In this document: piece by piece, positions 14,601-25,704 of the stretch
How positions within the stretch are numbered: the stretch's first letter is position 1
Layout: each line of letters begins with the position of its first letter
Source: Oscheius dolichura
Lineage: Eukaryota > Nematoda > Chromadorea > Rhabditida > Rhabditidae
Length of the DNA stretch: 64,000 bases
Direction: 5' to 3'
Assembly (NCBI GenBank): GCA_932521035.1
Contig: OW051493.1
Span: 5,084,001 to 5,148,000, forward strand
The notes under the pieces: model-generated
Seen by the model: the letters and a program-made list of their open reading frames with translations, nothing else
Database searches by the model: none
Told to the model about the DNA's origin: nothing
Program-made: the position numbers and the translations under genes

Positions 14601-17600
14601 AAAAATAGATGGGCCGGGCTGTCATCGGTTTTGGATTCGGCCTTCTTCGGATTGAAAATGTGTCCTTCTGTCTATTTCTGGCCATCCTCCATTATTCTAC
14701 GGTTTTCGGATATTTCAGAGGACTAATGGCTCGCGTTACCTAGATGACGACCACGGGCACCGGGTAGCTCGCGGGTCATAAAATTGACAAATGGACAAAA
14801 AAAGGAGGAGAATGGATGGTTGGAATTAGGAATGAATAGGATAATGTGGGTAGTGGTTGTCCTCTTGGGGTTTGAGATTTGTGGCGCCTATTGGATGTAG
14901 AGGCGCTTGGTCGATTCGAACAACCACTCACTTCACTTTAGGCCCTGGATGAGACTCTTTCTTCTCTCGGCCGCGTCCTTCCCCCTCCCTTTTCCTTCCT
15001 TTTATCAGTCCTCTCTCCTCCATCGGAGTTTCAGTTCCTCGGTTCTCCTCGAGTTCTCGTCCGATGAGTATAGAGGCAGTCTGCCGGCCTGTCCTCCTCC
15101 CGGGCCATGTTCGGGTATAAGAAATCCTCCTCCTTCGGCGTCTCGTCGACGGCGGAAGACAGCCCATGGCTCAGGTTTCCGACGATGTTGGCTCGTCTGA
15201 CTCGGAACCGCCACCGTGAGAGTCACGTTGGACGGAGCGTGAGCTGCTTCGCCATGGGCCAACACGTCCATCTGCCGCTCCAGCAGAGTTTCAGCCTCTC
15301 TCCGGTCACTAAACTGCGGGTACCTTTATTCTCGTTTCCCGGGTAAACAAAGCACTCCAGGTGGATGTTTTGTGTTTGTTGGTCTGGGGAATATTTACGG
15401 GAAGTGGTCGGGTATCAACGGGATAACGGCCGGCCCTCTCTCATTTGTTATGTTTCGATTTTTGAGGGAGAGACGCCGCCGCTCATCGGGTTAGCCAAGG
15501 GGGGAAAGATGCGTTGGCCCCGGACAATAAGGCCCTTTTAGAGAGACATCCAGGCCCTCACCGTGAACCCCCGCTCCCGCCATGGCCTCAACACTTCGCC
15601 CATCATGGCTCCCCGCTGTAGGAGTCCGGCCAGACAACAAGGGGGATCGAAGGGACCGCCAGTCACTGTCCCCCTCAGGTAGTCCCCTCCTCCCAGTCAA
15701 ATATAAGGCATTTCCAGGTCGTACTCCACCCGAAGCGGAAGTTCCCTCATGGCTCCGCAACACGATAATCGGAGATGGTCGTTGGCGTCACTGCCGTCAA
15801 CCAGTGGCTACGGCACCCCCGGAAGTAATTCGGCCTTCTCGGTGCGCCCTTTCCTGAATAATTTTGACAAATTACCCTTCCAGAGCCAGTATTCGTCATC
15901 CGAACACCTGGCCGAGATGTTGGAATGTATGAGAATGGCCGGTAGTGGAGGGGCCCGTTTCGACAGCAACGACAGCTACCCCTCGACGGAGGATGCCCAG
16001 GGCTTCCGGCCCAGGAGTCGCAGTTTAACGTGAGGAGACCTATTAGAGACCGGATGACGCCAGCTAATTTCAGTAGTCCCATCAAATTTGGACTGGAGCC
16101 GAATATTGAGATTGTCAACCGGAACAGTGTCTATAAGGAGCGATTCCCCAAGGCAATATTCCCTTCTCGGATCCGTCTCAAGGGCTCATTTTCAGGCCAA
16201 GCTCCAGATGGAGCAGCGACTGCAGGGATTCGTTTCCGAGAATGCTCCACTGAGTGGCGGGGCCTCCTTCTCCGAGCCCGAAGTCATCGATATCCGCAGC
16301 TCCCGGAAGTCAATGGTCAGTGTTGCTTGTTCCCGCCAATTACCCCGTCCCCCCAGGTTCTGGAAGCCGAGAAATCAGCCGATCGGAACCTTTTACGTCT
16401 GCTGGCCGACGGAGCCACCCGTTTCCTCCACCATCAAATAGTCGAGGTACCCAATTAATTTACGAGTCATCCAGAGTATTTTAGATAGCCGCCGACAGTC
16501 TGGCCAAATCCGTGGACGACTCCATTACGTGTTCCTATTTTTGTGAAATGAGTCAACGGCTGGACGAGACGCTGAACGAGGCGAGGCAGAAATCCAGTCA
16601 GGAGTCGTACGCCCTCCTCTCGAAGCTGGTCAAGCAGCTTCTGATGATCGTCAGTCGGCCGGCGCGACTTCTAGAGTGTCTCGAATTCGACCCTGATGAA
16701 TTCTACCATCTGCTGGAAGAGGCTGAAGGAGTGGTCAGGGAACAGCTGGGCAGTGGGACAGCCAGAGTGCCCGATCTTCCTCAGTACATCATTGGTTTGT
16801 TCGGATATCTGTCAATTATAAAGCATGCAATCCAGGGAAGCTTGGCTTGGACCGCGATCCTCTGATGGACGTCGAGCCGCGGGCAGACTCGCCCCCGTCG
16901 GCGGTGTCAACCGCTCGAAAAGACGAGACTCATCCGACCGGCAGACAATGGAGTGAACAACGGCCTCCCTGTGAAGAGGATTTCGAGACGATTCGAGTGA
17001 GTGTCCCCTTGTTTGCTCTTCTCTAACCACGTGCCCCAGTTGATCAGCAACGGTGCTTATGGGGCTGTCTATCTGGTTCGACATCGGGAGACCCGCCACC
17101 GGTTCGCCTTGAAGAAGATGAACAAGCAGACTCTGCTGCTGAGGAACCAAGTGGACCAAGTGTTCGCCGAGAGGGACATCCTCACGATGGCCGACAACCC
17201 CTTCGTGGTCTCCTTCTACGGCTCCTTCGAGACGCGGCAGTACCTGTGTATGCTGATGGAGTACGTCGAGGGAGGAGACTGTGCCGCCTTGTTGAAGAAC
17301 GCCGGCACTCTGCCCATCGACCTGACGAGACTCTACATCGCCGAGACTCTCCTGGCCATCGAATACCTCCACTCCTATGGAATTGTCCACCGTGACCTCA
17401 AGCCGGACAAGTGAGTCTCCAAATAATAGGAGCAGACAAAAGAAGTCTTTAGCCTACTGATAACTGCCATGGGACACATTAAACTGACCGACTTCGGACT
17501 GTCGAAGATCGGTCTCATGAGCAGGACGACGCTGGTGGCCGAGGGGGTCGACGTGGCCGAGGCCCAGCAGTTCAAAGACAAACAGCTCTGTGGAACACCT

Positions 17601-20088
17601 GAGTGAGTCATTTTATTCATTTTTTGTACGACTGGGTTCAGGTATATCGCTCCTGAAGTAATCCTCCGCCAGGGCTATGGAAAGCCGGTAGACTTTTGGG
17701 CGCTGGGAATCATCCTCTACGAGTTCTTGATCGGGGTCGTGCCCTTCGGAGGGGAGACACCCGAGGATCTCTTCAGCAATGTCATTTCTGGTAGGGCCCG
17801 TGGGGAAGATGTGTACTGTCTCTTTTATAGAAGAAGTCGAGTACCCGGACGGAGAAGAAGCACTGCCCCAGGAGGCGGAGGATCTCATCAGAAAGCTTTT
17901 GGAGAAGAGCTCGACCCTCAGACTTGGATCAGGTAGTCTCGAGATTTTTCGCGTAGTACCAAACGCTTTAGGAGCACCAAATGGAGCTACTGAGGTAATG
18001 GGCCATCCGTTCTTCAAAGGATTGGACTTCACCTCCCTCTTGAGGGAAAAGGCCGAGTTTGTTCCCCAGCTGGAGAATGACGAGGATACCAGCTATTTCG
18101 ACAGTAAGACAATCCCCACTGTTGCCTCTAGACGCATGTTCAGCCCGAGCCGAACGCTACAACCACGACGCCGAGTCGAACGGGGAAGAGGACTCCGCCC
18201 CGATGTTCCACTCCTTCTCCACCGCCAGTCCTCGCCATTCCATCATCTCTCTCGACCCCCAGCAGTTCATCCCATCCCAGGTTCCGTCCCCCTCATCCCC
18301 TATCAATGTCTAGTTCAGCCGACACCCGCCACCTCCGTTTCCCCTCTCGATAACCGCTCGAGAAAGCCATCCACAGCTACCCAGTCCAGCGAGGATCAGG
18401 GGACTGACAGTGCCGACTTGACCCTCGAGGGTCCTTCTGCCTCGGCTGTGCTCCTCCGAAGACGGTTCTCCGCCCAGAGACAGGCCAACATCTCGACGAG
18501 TTCGAGCGGCACCACCGGGACAGGATGCATCAACACGGCGGGAAGTTCAACCGACAGCAGCATGGATGCTAGCCACATCAGCACCGTTATCATCCCCGAT
18601 CTCCAAGGGACCAAGTGGGATTCCTTCGGTTATTTAAGTAATCATTCTATTAAGATCCACCCTTCCCCGATTTGCCATCAGCTGTGACCCCGATGACTCG
18701 GGAGATCACAGCCGCCACCATAAGGAGCTGTCCCCGGTGGACGAATCCGTCCGCTTCAGAGTGAGCTGTCTCCCCGTCTCCCATATAGCCGACCTTTAGC
18801 AAAAGCAGTCGTCTCCTCTCCAGCTGGTCATTCCCCCCAACAGTAACACCTCCCCCAAGGGAAGCGACACGACCTACGTGCTCACCTCCAACAGCCAGCT
18901 GTCCCCCGGCGGAGGGTCGGCCTCCTCGACGTCTTCGGTCGACGGCTCTCCTCAGACGGTGGCCGACCACCTGAGCCCCTGCTCGTCTCTGAAACCTTCG
19001 ATCGTCATTCGGTATGACCGTGATTCGGGTAATTCGAAGTGTCGTGTCTTTAGAAAAGGACCTCTAGGCTTTGGGTTCACTCTGAAGAGTGTCCGGGTCT
19101 ACCTCAGCGAGCAGAGCGATTACTTCACCATCGAGCACATCGGTTAGTTCGGCTGTCATCCCCCTTTCAAAGTGGCCCTTGCAGTGACCGCCGTGGTCGA
19201 GGGTAGCCCCGCCTTCGACGCCGGCCTCCGTCCCAACGATCTCATCATCCAAGTCAACGGCCAGTCCGTCCACAATCTGACTCATCCCCAGCTCATGCAC
19301 CGACTGCTCAGTTACGGCAATGAACTGTCCATGAAGGTGCGGCCCCCATTCCCACCCCCACTGTTTGGTTTAGGTGACGCCCCTCGCTACCACCTCTATA
19401 AAAGAAGGGGGGCCGAGGAAGACCGTGGGCAAGATGGCCAAGAAGAAGCCGAAGCGTCCGCAGAGAAGAGTCCCCCTGGAAAAGAAACCTCGAAAGCCGT
19501 CCTCGCTCCTTCGCCGGCTCAGCGGGAAGAGAAGTACAAACGATATTGTGCCGGGCAGTTCCAGCCAGAAGCAGACATTCATCCCTCGGTACTCTCTTTC
19601 TCCTCCTTGATTATACGTGCTCTTCTAGATCTGTGTCGAGTCAGGATGGAGCGCTTCAGGCCACTACCTCGTCTTCCAACACTCTGCCCCCCACGACCAG
19701 CACTGCTCCCACAACCAAGAGAATGAGCGACGTGGGGCTTCGTGAAGAGAATCGTTCACCCTTGGTTTCGTCTCGTCCTTCTTCCCTTCGAGGATTGAAG
19801 CAGATTCCTCCTCTGCCGACTGCTCCTCCGGCCAAAATGCCGACTTCTCCTATTCCTGTCAGCCCTCTGGCTAGGGCAGATGGGTCAGGTTCAGCATTGG
19901 CCACGACAGCAAATGCCACAACCGGTCCGAATCAACTTCTCCAGGAAGTTCCAAAGATGAGAAGGTTAGGCATAAATAATAAACCACAGAAAACAAATTG
20001 CAGGCGTTCACCAAGTCCTTCCCAGAATCTGAGCTCGAGTGGTCGTTCACTTATGAACAGGCTTCTTCATAAGGACGACTCATCCTGA
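8680..20088 (+). CDS. MAST: MAST-family microtubule-associated Ser/Thr kinase with PDZ domain
   Basis: An AGC kinase homologous to vertebrate MAST1-4 and worm KIN-4. A Ser/Arg-rich N-terminal region comes from exons near 8680-9093, 9706-10051, 10410-10551, 12290-12429, 12784-13195, 15552-15680 and 15719-16030, whose phases join consistently. It includes the family signatures [18 protein letters not shown] and FRPRSRSLT. The DUF1908 region follows ([40 protein letters not shown]). The kinase domain (about 17.0-18.1 kb) shows [19 protein letters not shown] (ATP lysine), HRDLKPDN, DFGLSK and CGTPEYIAPE, and the extension ends DEDTSYFD. The PDZ domain (about 19.05-19.35 kb) shows [11 protein letters not shown] and a loop with [22 protein letters not shown] basic Ser-rich tail ends KDDSS at TGA 20086-20088; AATAAA lies at 20285. 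The GC-rich gene has unusually long 5' introns for this window. MAST proteins phosphorylate targets such as PTEN and ENSA/ARPP19-like proteins. The exact first exon is uncertain. Confidence 0.92.
10552..12289 (+). other. long GC-rich intron of the MAST gene
   Basis: About 1.7 kb lies between a GTGAGT donor after MVHG and a TTTTCAG acceptor before [11 protein letters not shown]. The plus strand is pyrimidine-rich, with runs of TCTTCC/CCTCC around 10730-10920 and 11500-11970. Several long open frames here look like composition artefacts, with no conserved motif. I see no exon that I can support. Confidence 0.5.
13196..15551 (+). other. longest MAST intron, with an AT-rich island and a possible alternative first exon
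   Basis: About 2.35 kb lies between the GTGAGT donor after MSCSFS and the acceptor ahead of [11 protein letters not shown]. It contains an AT-rich island (about 13590-14160) in an otherwise GC-rich gene, and a perfect inverted repeat described separately. Near 15107 an ATG opens [20 protein letters not shown] and ends near a GT (15173). That may be an alternative short N-terminal exon serving a shorter MAST isoform, but I have no direct support. Confidence 0.4.
13597..13742. repeat. perfect 23-nt inverted repeat, about 100-nt loop
   Basis: The left arm is 13597-13619 and its exact reverse complement is 13720-13742. The core of the left arm reads CTATGAGAATGAGTTTTTT. It lies in the AT-rich island of a MAST intron. 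It could be the termini of a small non-autonomous transposon or an RNA hairpin. No flanking target-site duplication is obvious. Confidence 0.7.
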
Positions 20089-20604
20089 TTTTCCCCCAGT
20101 TTTTTGTGGGTATCTGACCCATCTTGTTGTTAGTAAGACAACCCTGTGAAAAGCAGACGTGTTTAACTTATTCCTTCTATTTGTACCAAACTCCAATGAT
20201 TTGACATCAGTCATCAAGAGCTAACAGAATCACGGGTCATCAATACGGCGTAAAAGCCAAAAAGTAACACATCTACTTGTAAATAATAAACCTTTTACAA
20301 GAACCAGCATTTTAGTGACATCAGATCGAATGAATAGTGCCCAATTATACTTTATTTATGAACGAATGCTACAGCCATGTTATTGTTATTATCCATGTTA
20401 TATCACTTACAACGTAGAAAGTGAACTTGTATTTTTAAAAAATAGGGTGTGCACAAAAAGTCACACAATAAGGGGCACAGTGAGAGAAGGGAGTTATACA
20501 CAAAAGTATGGAAATATTGATCTACCCGAATGATGAGTATGGGATGGTTAGTAAGGTGAACGAGGCCTTTCGGCAAATAAGTGGTAATGAACAAAATGTG
20601 AAAT
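20089..20604. other. 3' convergent intergenic region (MAST / CCCH-1)
   Basis: AT-rich sequence between the stops of two convergent genes. It contains AATAAA at 20285-20290, a likely poly(A) signal for MAST. No coding exon is evident. The switch from GC-rich to AT-rich occurs right after the MAST stop. Confidence 0.45.
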
Positions 20605-21473
20605 CTACCAAAGATCTGAAGTTGTAAGATTCCTAGTGAGTTCCTCAGCCAGATGATCGAGACCAGTAATACGGAAGAAGTCACGCTCGAAGTACTCGTC
20701 ATCAGTGGTGTTCAGATTGACAGATGATGTTGATATTGTAGAATAAGGAGACGATATGCCGCTTACATATCCGCTCAAACCGGACGCTAGAGAAACGCGA
20801 TTTGGGGTAGTCGCAGGTTCAAAACCTAAAGAAATGCAAACTCCTATAGAAAGAAGAATTTACATCCAAATAGTTCGTGTATATCAAGCATAGAACCTTC
20901 ATCTTCCGTTTTAGCTGGTTTCGGCTTGTCAGACTCTGAAGGCCAGCAAGATTTTTGCGCGTGACGTTGACTGATCTAAAAAATGGAGTTTTATATTGAG
21001 AGTAAAGTTCCACCTCGACAAGTTTGTCCGGTCGAATATACGCATTGTTGCCATTATCGGGGTGGATGAACAGGCATCGACTGCCATAAGGGCATAATCC
21101 ACTTGTGGTGTATTTGTCGCACAACTTCGTCTTATATTTACTATTCAATGCGGGAACAACCCTTCAATAATGATATATATGCGCTAGTTATAAATCAAAA
21201 ACTAACTTGGAAGGACGAAGTTCAACTTCACCGTGGGCAAAGCGACATTTATCGGCGAAAAAGCACGTTTTGGACTCAAGCCAAGCCTGGCACATAACTG
21301 TTTTATATGCTTCTGGGGTAGATGGTTTCTTAAGAAGTGCCTGCTGGATAGTTCTGCAAATAATTATATATAAAATTGCACATAAAATGTTCAACTGCTT
21401 TTCTTTCTTCCGAACATTAGAGCCGACAGCCATCCAGTTTGTCATGTGTAGGTGATGGCTCATCTGGTGATGA
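20605..21473 (-). CDS. OMA/MOE-like tandem CCCH zinc-finger protein, AT-rich copy (5' end incomplete)
   Basis: A Tis11-type RNA-binding protein. The upstream exon includes NWMAVGSNVRKKEK. The next exon holds finger 1 (YKTVMCQAWLESKTCFF, then ADKCRFAHGEVELRPSK; C-x8-C-x5-C-x3-H). Finger 2 follows (KYKTKLCDKYTTSGLCPYG, then SRCLFIHPDNGNNAYIRP). The C-terminal exon ends FFRITGLDHLAEELTRNL and then TTSDLW-stop at 20605-20607. Linker and tail match the paralogue at 23.7-25.7 kb almost position by position, although this copy is far more AT-rich. In C. elegans, OMA-type proteins bind 3' UTRs of maternal mRNAs and control oocyte maturation, so a germline role is inferred. I found no equivalent of the paralogue's first two coding exons. 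They may lie between 21473 and 21860 or be lost. Confidence 0.82.
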
Positions 21474-21863
21474 CTGCAATAATTTGTAATTAAAAATATA
21501 GTAACTTCTAAACAGCACTACACATGTGTCTTTCTATTCCCACTACTACCGTGATCACAAAATATCCCAGCCTGTTTTTGGAAAGGAAAAGAAGAGGCTA
21601 CGGAAAATGTTATGAAGGTAAAAAACAGCGAAACCTATGGGAGAAAGTAAATTCATGAAGGCCGAAATGAGGGAAAGTTTTCTTTTCTTTCGATTTTTCT
21701 GACGCGCGAAACCGCGTTTTCCTTATTTCAAAATTCCTCACGGTTTCATTGTAATTTACGAATAAGACCGGAAATGTATTATACTCGTTGAAATCTACAA
21801 GGATAATCTCCGTGGATGGAGTCATTGTAGTGGCTGAATAATTGAAAAGCTGCTGTCTTCAGG
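21474..21863. promoter_or_regulatory. divergent upstream region (CCCH-1 / CK1-TTBK kinase)
   Basis: An AT-rich 0.4-kb gap between two divergent genes. A minus-strand ATG near 21823 could begin a missing first exon of the CCCH-1 gene (MTPSTEIIL...), but no paralogous sequence supports it. On the plus strand it ends GTCTTCAG one nt before the kinase ATG. Confidence 0.35.
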
Positions 21864-23388
21864 ATGAGCAAACAGTCTTTACAGCAAAAGCCAACGGCTC
21901 CACCAAAGGTTTGAATTGTGTTACCGAAAAAATGAAATGGATTGCAGCCAAAGTCCGTAAAGAAAAGACCGAAAAGAGAGATGATGGTGTATGGAAACGC
22001 CATCAAAACGGAGCAAGCCATGTACACCATCGTGGATCATCTGGGATCGGGCGGTTTCGGCGTCTACAAAGTGTACCGCAACCTGGAGATGAATGACTTT
22101 TTTGCCTTGAAGACGGAAGAATACAATGTACCGGGTCGACTGAATAGACTGAAGATGGAGGCGGAGGTGCTGCAGAAATGTACGGACAACCCCAAGCCGC
22201 ACTTCATCCAGTTGGTGGACAAGGGCCGCACGACCGAGCTCAAGTTCATTATAATGTCGATGGTGGGGCCGACGCTGGACAAAGTGAGGAGCAGCCTCCC
22301 CAACCGGCAGTACACCCCGCCGACGGCCTCCAAGATCTGTGTCCAGCTGCTCGAGGCCATTCGCGATCTCCACGGTATGGGCTATCTCCATCGCGACTTA
22401 AAGCCATCCAACTTTGCCATCGGCCTCCACGACCAGCAGCGGGCCATCATCTTCATGTTGGATTTCGGAATAGCCCGGCCGTACCTGGGCAAAGACGGCC
22501 AACTGCTCCTGCCGCGAGCCAAGGTGGCCTTCATGGGGACGCTGCGCTTCGCCCCGATTGCCGCGCACATGCTCAAGGACCAGAGCCGGAAGGACGAGCT
22601 GGAGTCGCTGCTCTACGTGATGGCCGACATCTTCAGTGAGAGGAACCTCACCTGGAGAGGACACAAGAACATCACGATGCTCATCAGCCTCAAACAGAAC
22701 TTCATGAATCAGATGGGCGAGTGTGGTTGGTCTTATTATAGCGGGGCCCTACCTAGAAATTTTAGCACAAAAGATTCTGGCGGGCCTTCCGGACGGGTAT
22801 AAGGAGGTACTGACGTATGTGAAGATGCTGGCCGCTGACACCCTGCCGGCCTACGACTTCCTCATCAAAGAAATGGCCAGGAGTGTCAAAGAATGCGTAA
22901 ACCTGGCATTTTCCGATAAGGGGCGACGGTTTTAGACTCTGCCGCTGGACTGGATGGCGGGAAACATGTGCGTGGAGGAGGCCATAGGGCCGAAGAAGAC
23001 GGCCATGGCCACGGTGGTGACCAAGGAGCCCAGTCTGAGCACGATGAAGGACGGAGGAGCCACCAGCCAGAAGGACGCCACCGCCGTATTGACCACCAGG
23101 ACGTGCCCCTCGTTCAAATCCCACAAGTCGGCCAAGTCGACGAAGCCGGTCAAGTCGATCCAGTCGATCAAATCACAGAAGTCGCTGAAGAAGAAGGCGT
23201 CGAACACGGCCCTCGACGACCGCAAGGCGACACTGGCGGCCATCATGGCCGGCCACGAGGAGTCGCGGAAGAAGGTGGTGGCCGACAAGAGGTCGCCCGA
23301 CAAGGGCCTCTCCCGGATGGACAAGCTCATCGCGGAGCACGAGAAGAAGACCCAGGAGGAGGGCAAGAGGCCGCCGTCGAAGGAGTGA
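21864..23388 (+). CDS. CK1/TTBK-family protein kinase, divergent nematode type
   Basis: Exon 1 encodes MSKQSLQQKPTAPPK. A 39-nt intron leads to the kinase exon: LGSGGFGVYKVY (P-loop), FFALKTEEY (ATP lysine), MGYLHRDLKPSNFAIG, FMLDFGIARPY and FMGTLRFAPIAAH, then RKDELESLLYV. The DFGIARPY, GT-R-APIxAH and RKDELES strings are typical of the CK1/tau-tubulin-kinase branch, which is greatly expanded in nematodes and often germline-expressed. Two further introns (22723-22765, 43 nt; another near 22896-22934) precede a tail rich in Lys-Ser (KSHKSAKSTKPVKSIQSIK). The catalytic HRD and DFG residues are intact, so activity is expected. The gene is GC-rich, flanked on both sides by CCCH genes, and convergent with CCCH-2. 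Confidence 0.85.
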
Positions 23389-23725
23389 ACACGAGACACA
23401 GAAAGCTATTACATATCCGAATAAACAGCAATAGCTCCGTCCTCCACCCCATTTTGTGTATTGTTTCGCGTGTGCCTACAGTCAATTTATTAGCACTTAC
23501 AATGGTAAACCGAAGAAATGACTCGTATTTGCTAAAACAAGAGAAAAGTGCACGGGGGACCCAGGAGAGGGCAAGAGACAGAGGTAAGACTAACCAGGGA
23601 CTACTCAGAGAAGGACTTATTACAATGTACAGAATTATTAGTGGGGAGGACACTCTAGAGGACACTATGCGGGAAGAGGGAAAGACTGGACGACCCGAGA
23701 GAGCAAAGGGGAGGTGGCCGACTGC
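23389..23725. other. convergent 3' intergenic region
   Basis: This gap lies between the kinase stop and the stop of the GC-rich CCCH gene. It is moderately AT-rich and purine-rich on the plus strand. AATAAA lies near 23421, just past the kinase stop, and would serve as its poly(A) signal. No exon seen. Confidence 0.4.
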
Positions 23726-25704
23726 CTAGAACAGTTCCGTCGTGGTCAAGTTGCGCGTCAGCTCCTCGGCCAGGTGCTCCAGACCCGTGATTCGGAAGTA
23801 GTCTCGCTCGATCTGTTCGTCATCCGAGGAGGACAGGTTGACCGAGGAGGAGGAGGACGTGGAGAAGGGAGACGAGCCTCCGCTCGCGTAGCCGCTCAGA
23901 TCAGAGGCCAGGGACACTCGGTTCGGGGTCGTCGCCGAGTCGAAACCTGAAATTGTCTAATTATAAAGGCCGGGAATGGGGAAACTGACATCCGAAGAGT
24001 TTCTGGATATCGATGGCTTGGAGTCCTGCCGTTGGCTCGTCTTCGTTCTTATCTGAGAAGAAGTTGGCGGGTTCCAGGGGCCAGCTGGGATGGGGACGGA
24101 GCTGTGGCCGCCTCGAGGCAAACATGTGCTCCATTTCGGGGGTGACCGACCTCACCTTCGGCACATTCATATCGGCGATGGCGTGACGTTGTGTGACCTA
24201 CAGATCGGAATCAGTTGTGAAATGGAGGTGAAGGGGACTACCTCGACGAGTTTGTCCGGCCTAATGTAGGCGTTGTTGCCGTTGTCGGGATGGATGAAGA
24301 GGCAGCGGCTGCCGTAGGGGCAGAGGCCCGTCGTTGTGTACTTGTCACACAGTTTCGTCTTGTATTTGCTGTTCTGTGTCGGAACAGATCTGAAACAGTT
24401 CGGCGGTGGCCTTCTCCGGGGGGAGGACTCACTTGGACGGACGCAGCTCGGTCTCTCCGTGGGCGAAGCGACAGTTCTCGGCGAAGGAGCAGACCTTGGA
24501 CTCCAGCCAGGCCTGGCACATGACCGTCTTGTAGGAGTCGGGCTTGGGGGACTTCTTGCCGACTGCCTGGCGAGTATTACTAAAAATAAACACAGTCACA
24601 GGGGTCGATGAACCGGTAGTTGGGAAACAAATCGACCAGGAAGTCAACCCGTCCCTCGGCCGACCTTTCCCCGGGATATCACTTGAGCCAATTATAAGAT
24701 GACTCCAGGGTAATTATGACCTCGGGGGAGAAAGGGTTCAATCGGATCAAAGGGAACAGCCTCACGGTGTACACCCCAGAGGGGAGGAAGCTCCCGGGAA
24801 AAGTCAGAAGTGTTAATGAATTCCGTGACGCAGAATAAATGCCGCCCGGGGGAAGTAGTCCGAGGGAAGAACGCGGCAAAACAAAAACAGCCGAGGGCAA
24901 CTCACACTGTAGCGAAGGTGGATTCCTGGAAGGCGAGCAGTTCCTGTTGCATGAGCTGAGGGGGGAACTGGAAGTCGGTGCCCATGGGTCGAGAACTGAA
25001 AAGGAACCAAATCAGCGAGGCCAACACGGAGAAAAGAGAGAAAGAGTGACGTAGAGGGGGCAAGGGGACCATGACTAACTGACGGTCAGGAAGAGAGTAG
25101 CCCCCTTTAAAAGTCTGTAGCAGGAGGATTACACACTGGGGTCAAATGGTTTAAAAAACCTGAATGGCGCCAAAAGGTGGTCAGGTTGGGAGGAAGACCT
25201 CTCTCGTGGTCTGCCACTCGCAGACTGGGAGGGGCGGTCGCGGGGGGCTCGGCGGCGGGAAGTACAGCCAGAGTGCAGACCCTGCGGTCATGAGACAAGG
25301 TCCCCGAACAGCTGATCGGGCCGGGGTTCCCCTAGGAGGACAGGAAGCCGTTCGCGTTGGGACCCAAAGTCATCTGGGTGGTCTTGAACTTACTCTCTGT
25401 CCTTCTTCCGCTGGCCGGTCCCGTTTGCCATCCACTGGAGGTAGTTCAGCTGGAAAAGTAGAGATGAGTCAGCCCTTGATACGGACGTCTTTTACAGCTG
25501 CCAGTGGCACAAGAGATTCCAGCAAACATACCTGGGAAGCGGGGCTTGGCGGTCCCGAAAGTGGACGGCTCCTGGGGGAACTGTCGCTGGAACCGGAGGA
25601 CAGCGAAGAAACAGGTCGACCAGAGGGCATACTGTAAGGAGCCAGGTAAAGGAGGAGGGGGCAGGGGCCAACCTATTGTGCGGTCCATCCGGGTGGCGGT
25701 ACAT
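23726..25704 (-). CDS. OMA/MOE-like tandem CCCH zinc-finger protein, GC-rich copy
   Basis: An apparently complete paralogue of the CCCH gene at 20.6 kb. Exons join in frame from ATG 25702-25704: MYRHPDGPHNS, a Ser/Pro-rich exon (SSLSSGSSDSSPRSRPLSG), LNYLQWMANGTGQRKKDR, and MGTDFQFPPQLMQQELLAFQ. Finger 1 is YKTVMCQAWLESKVCSF, then AENCRFAHGETELRPSK. Finger 2 is KYKTKLCDKYTTTGLCPYG, then SRCLFIHPDN. A linker with VRSVTPEMEHMFASRRPQLR follows, and the conserved tail is DYFRITGLEHLAEELTRN with TTTELF-stop at 23726-23728. One intron of 41 nt (about 25632-25672) fits the genome-wide size. The role is inferred as in the sister copy: cytoplasmic mRNA binding in oocytes or early embryos. The TP motifs in the linker are possible proline-directed phosphorylation sites. 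Confidence 0.88.

Noticed and set aside
25107-25298. Minus-strand open frame near the CCCH-2 gene
   Set aside because: It lies in the intron between two CCCH-2 exons; the paralogue comparison gives no support.
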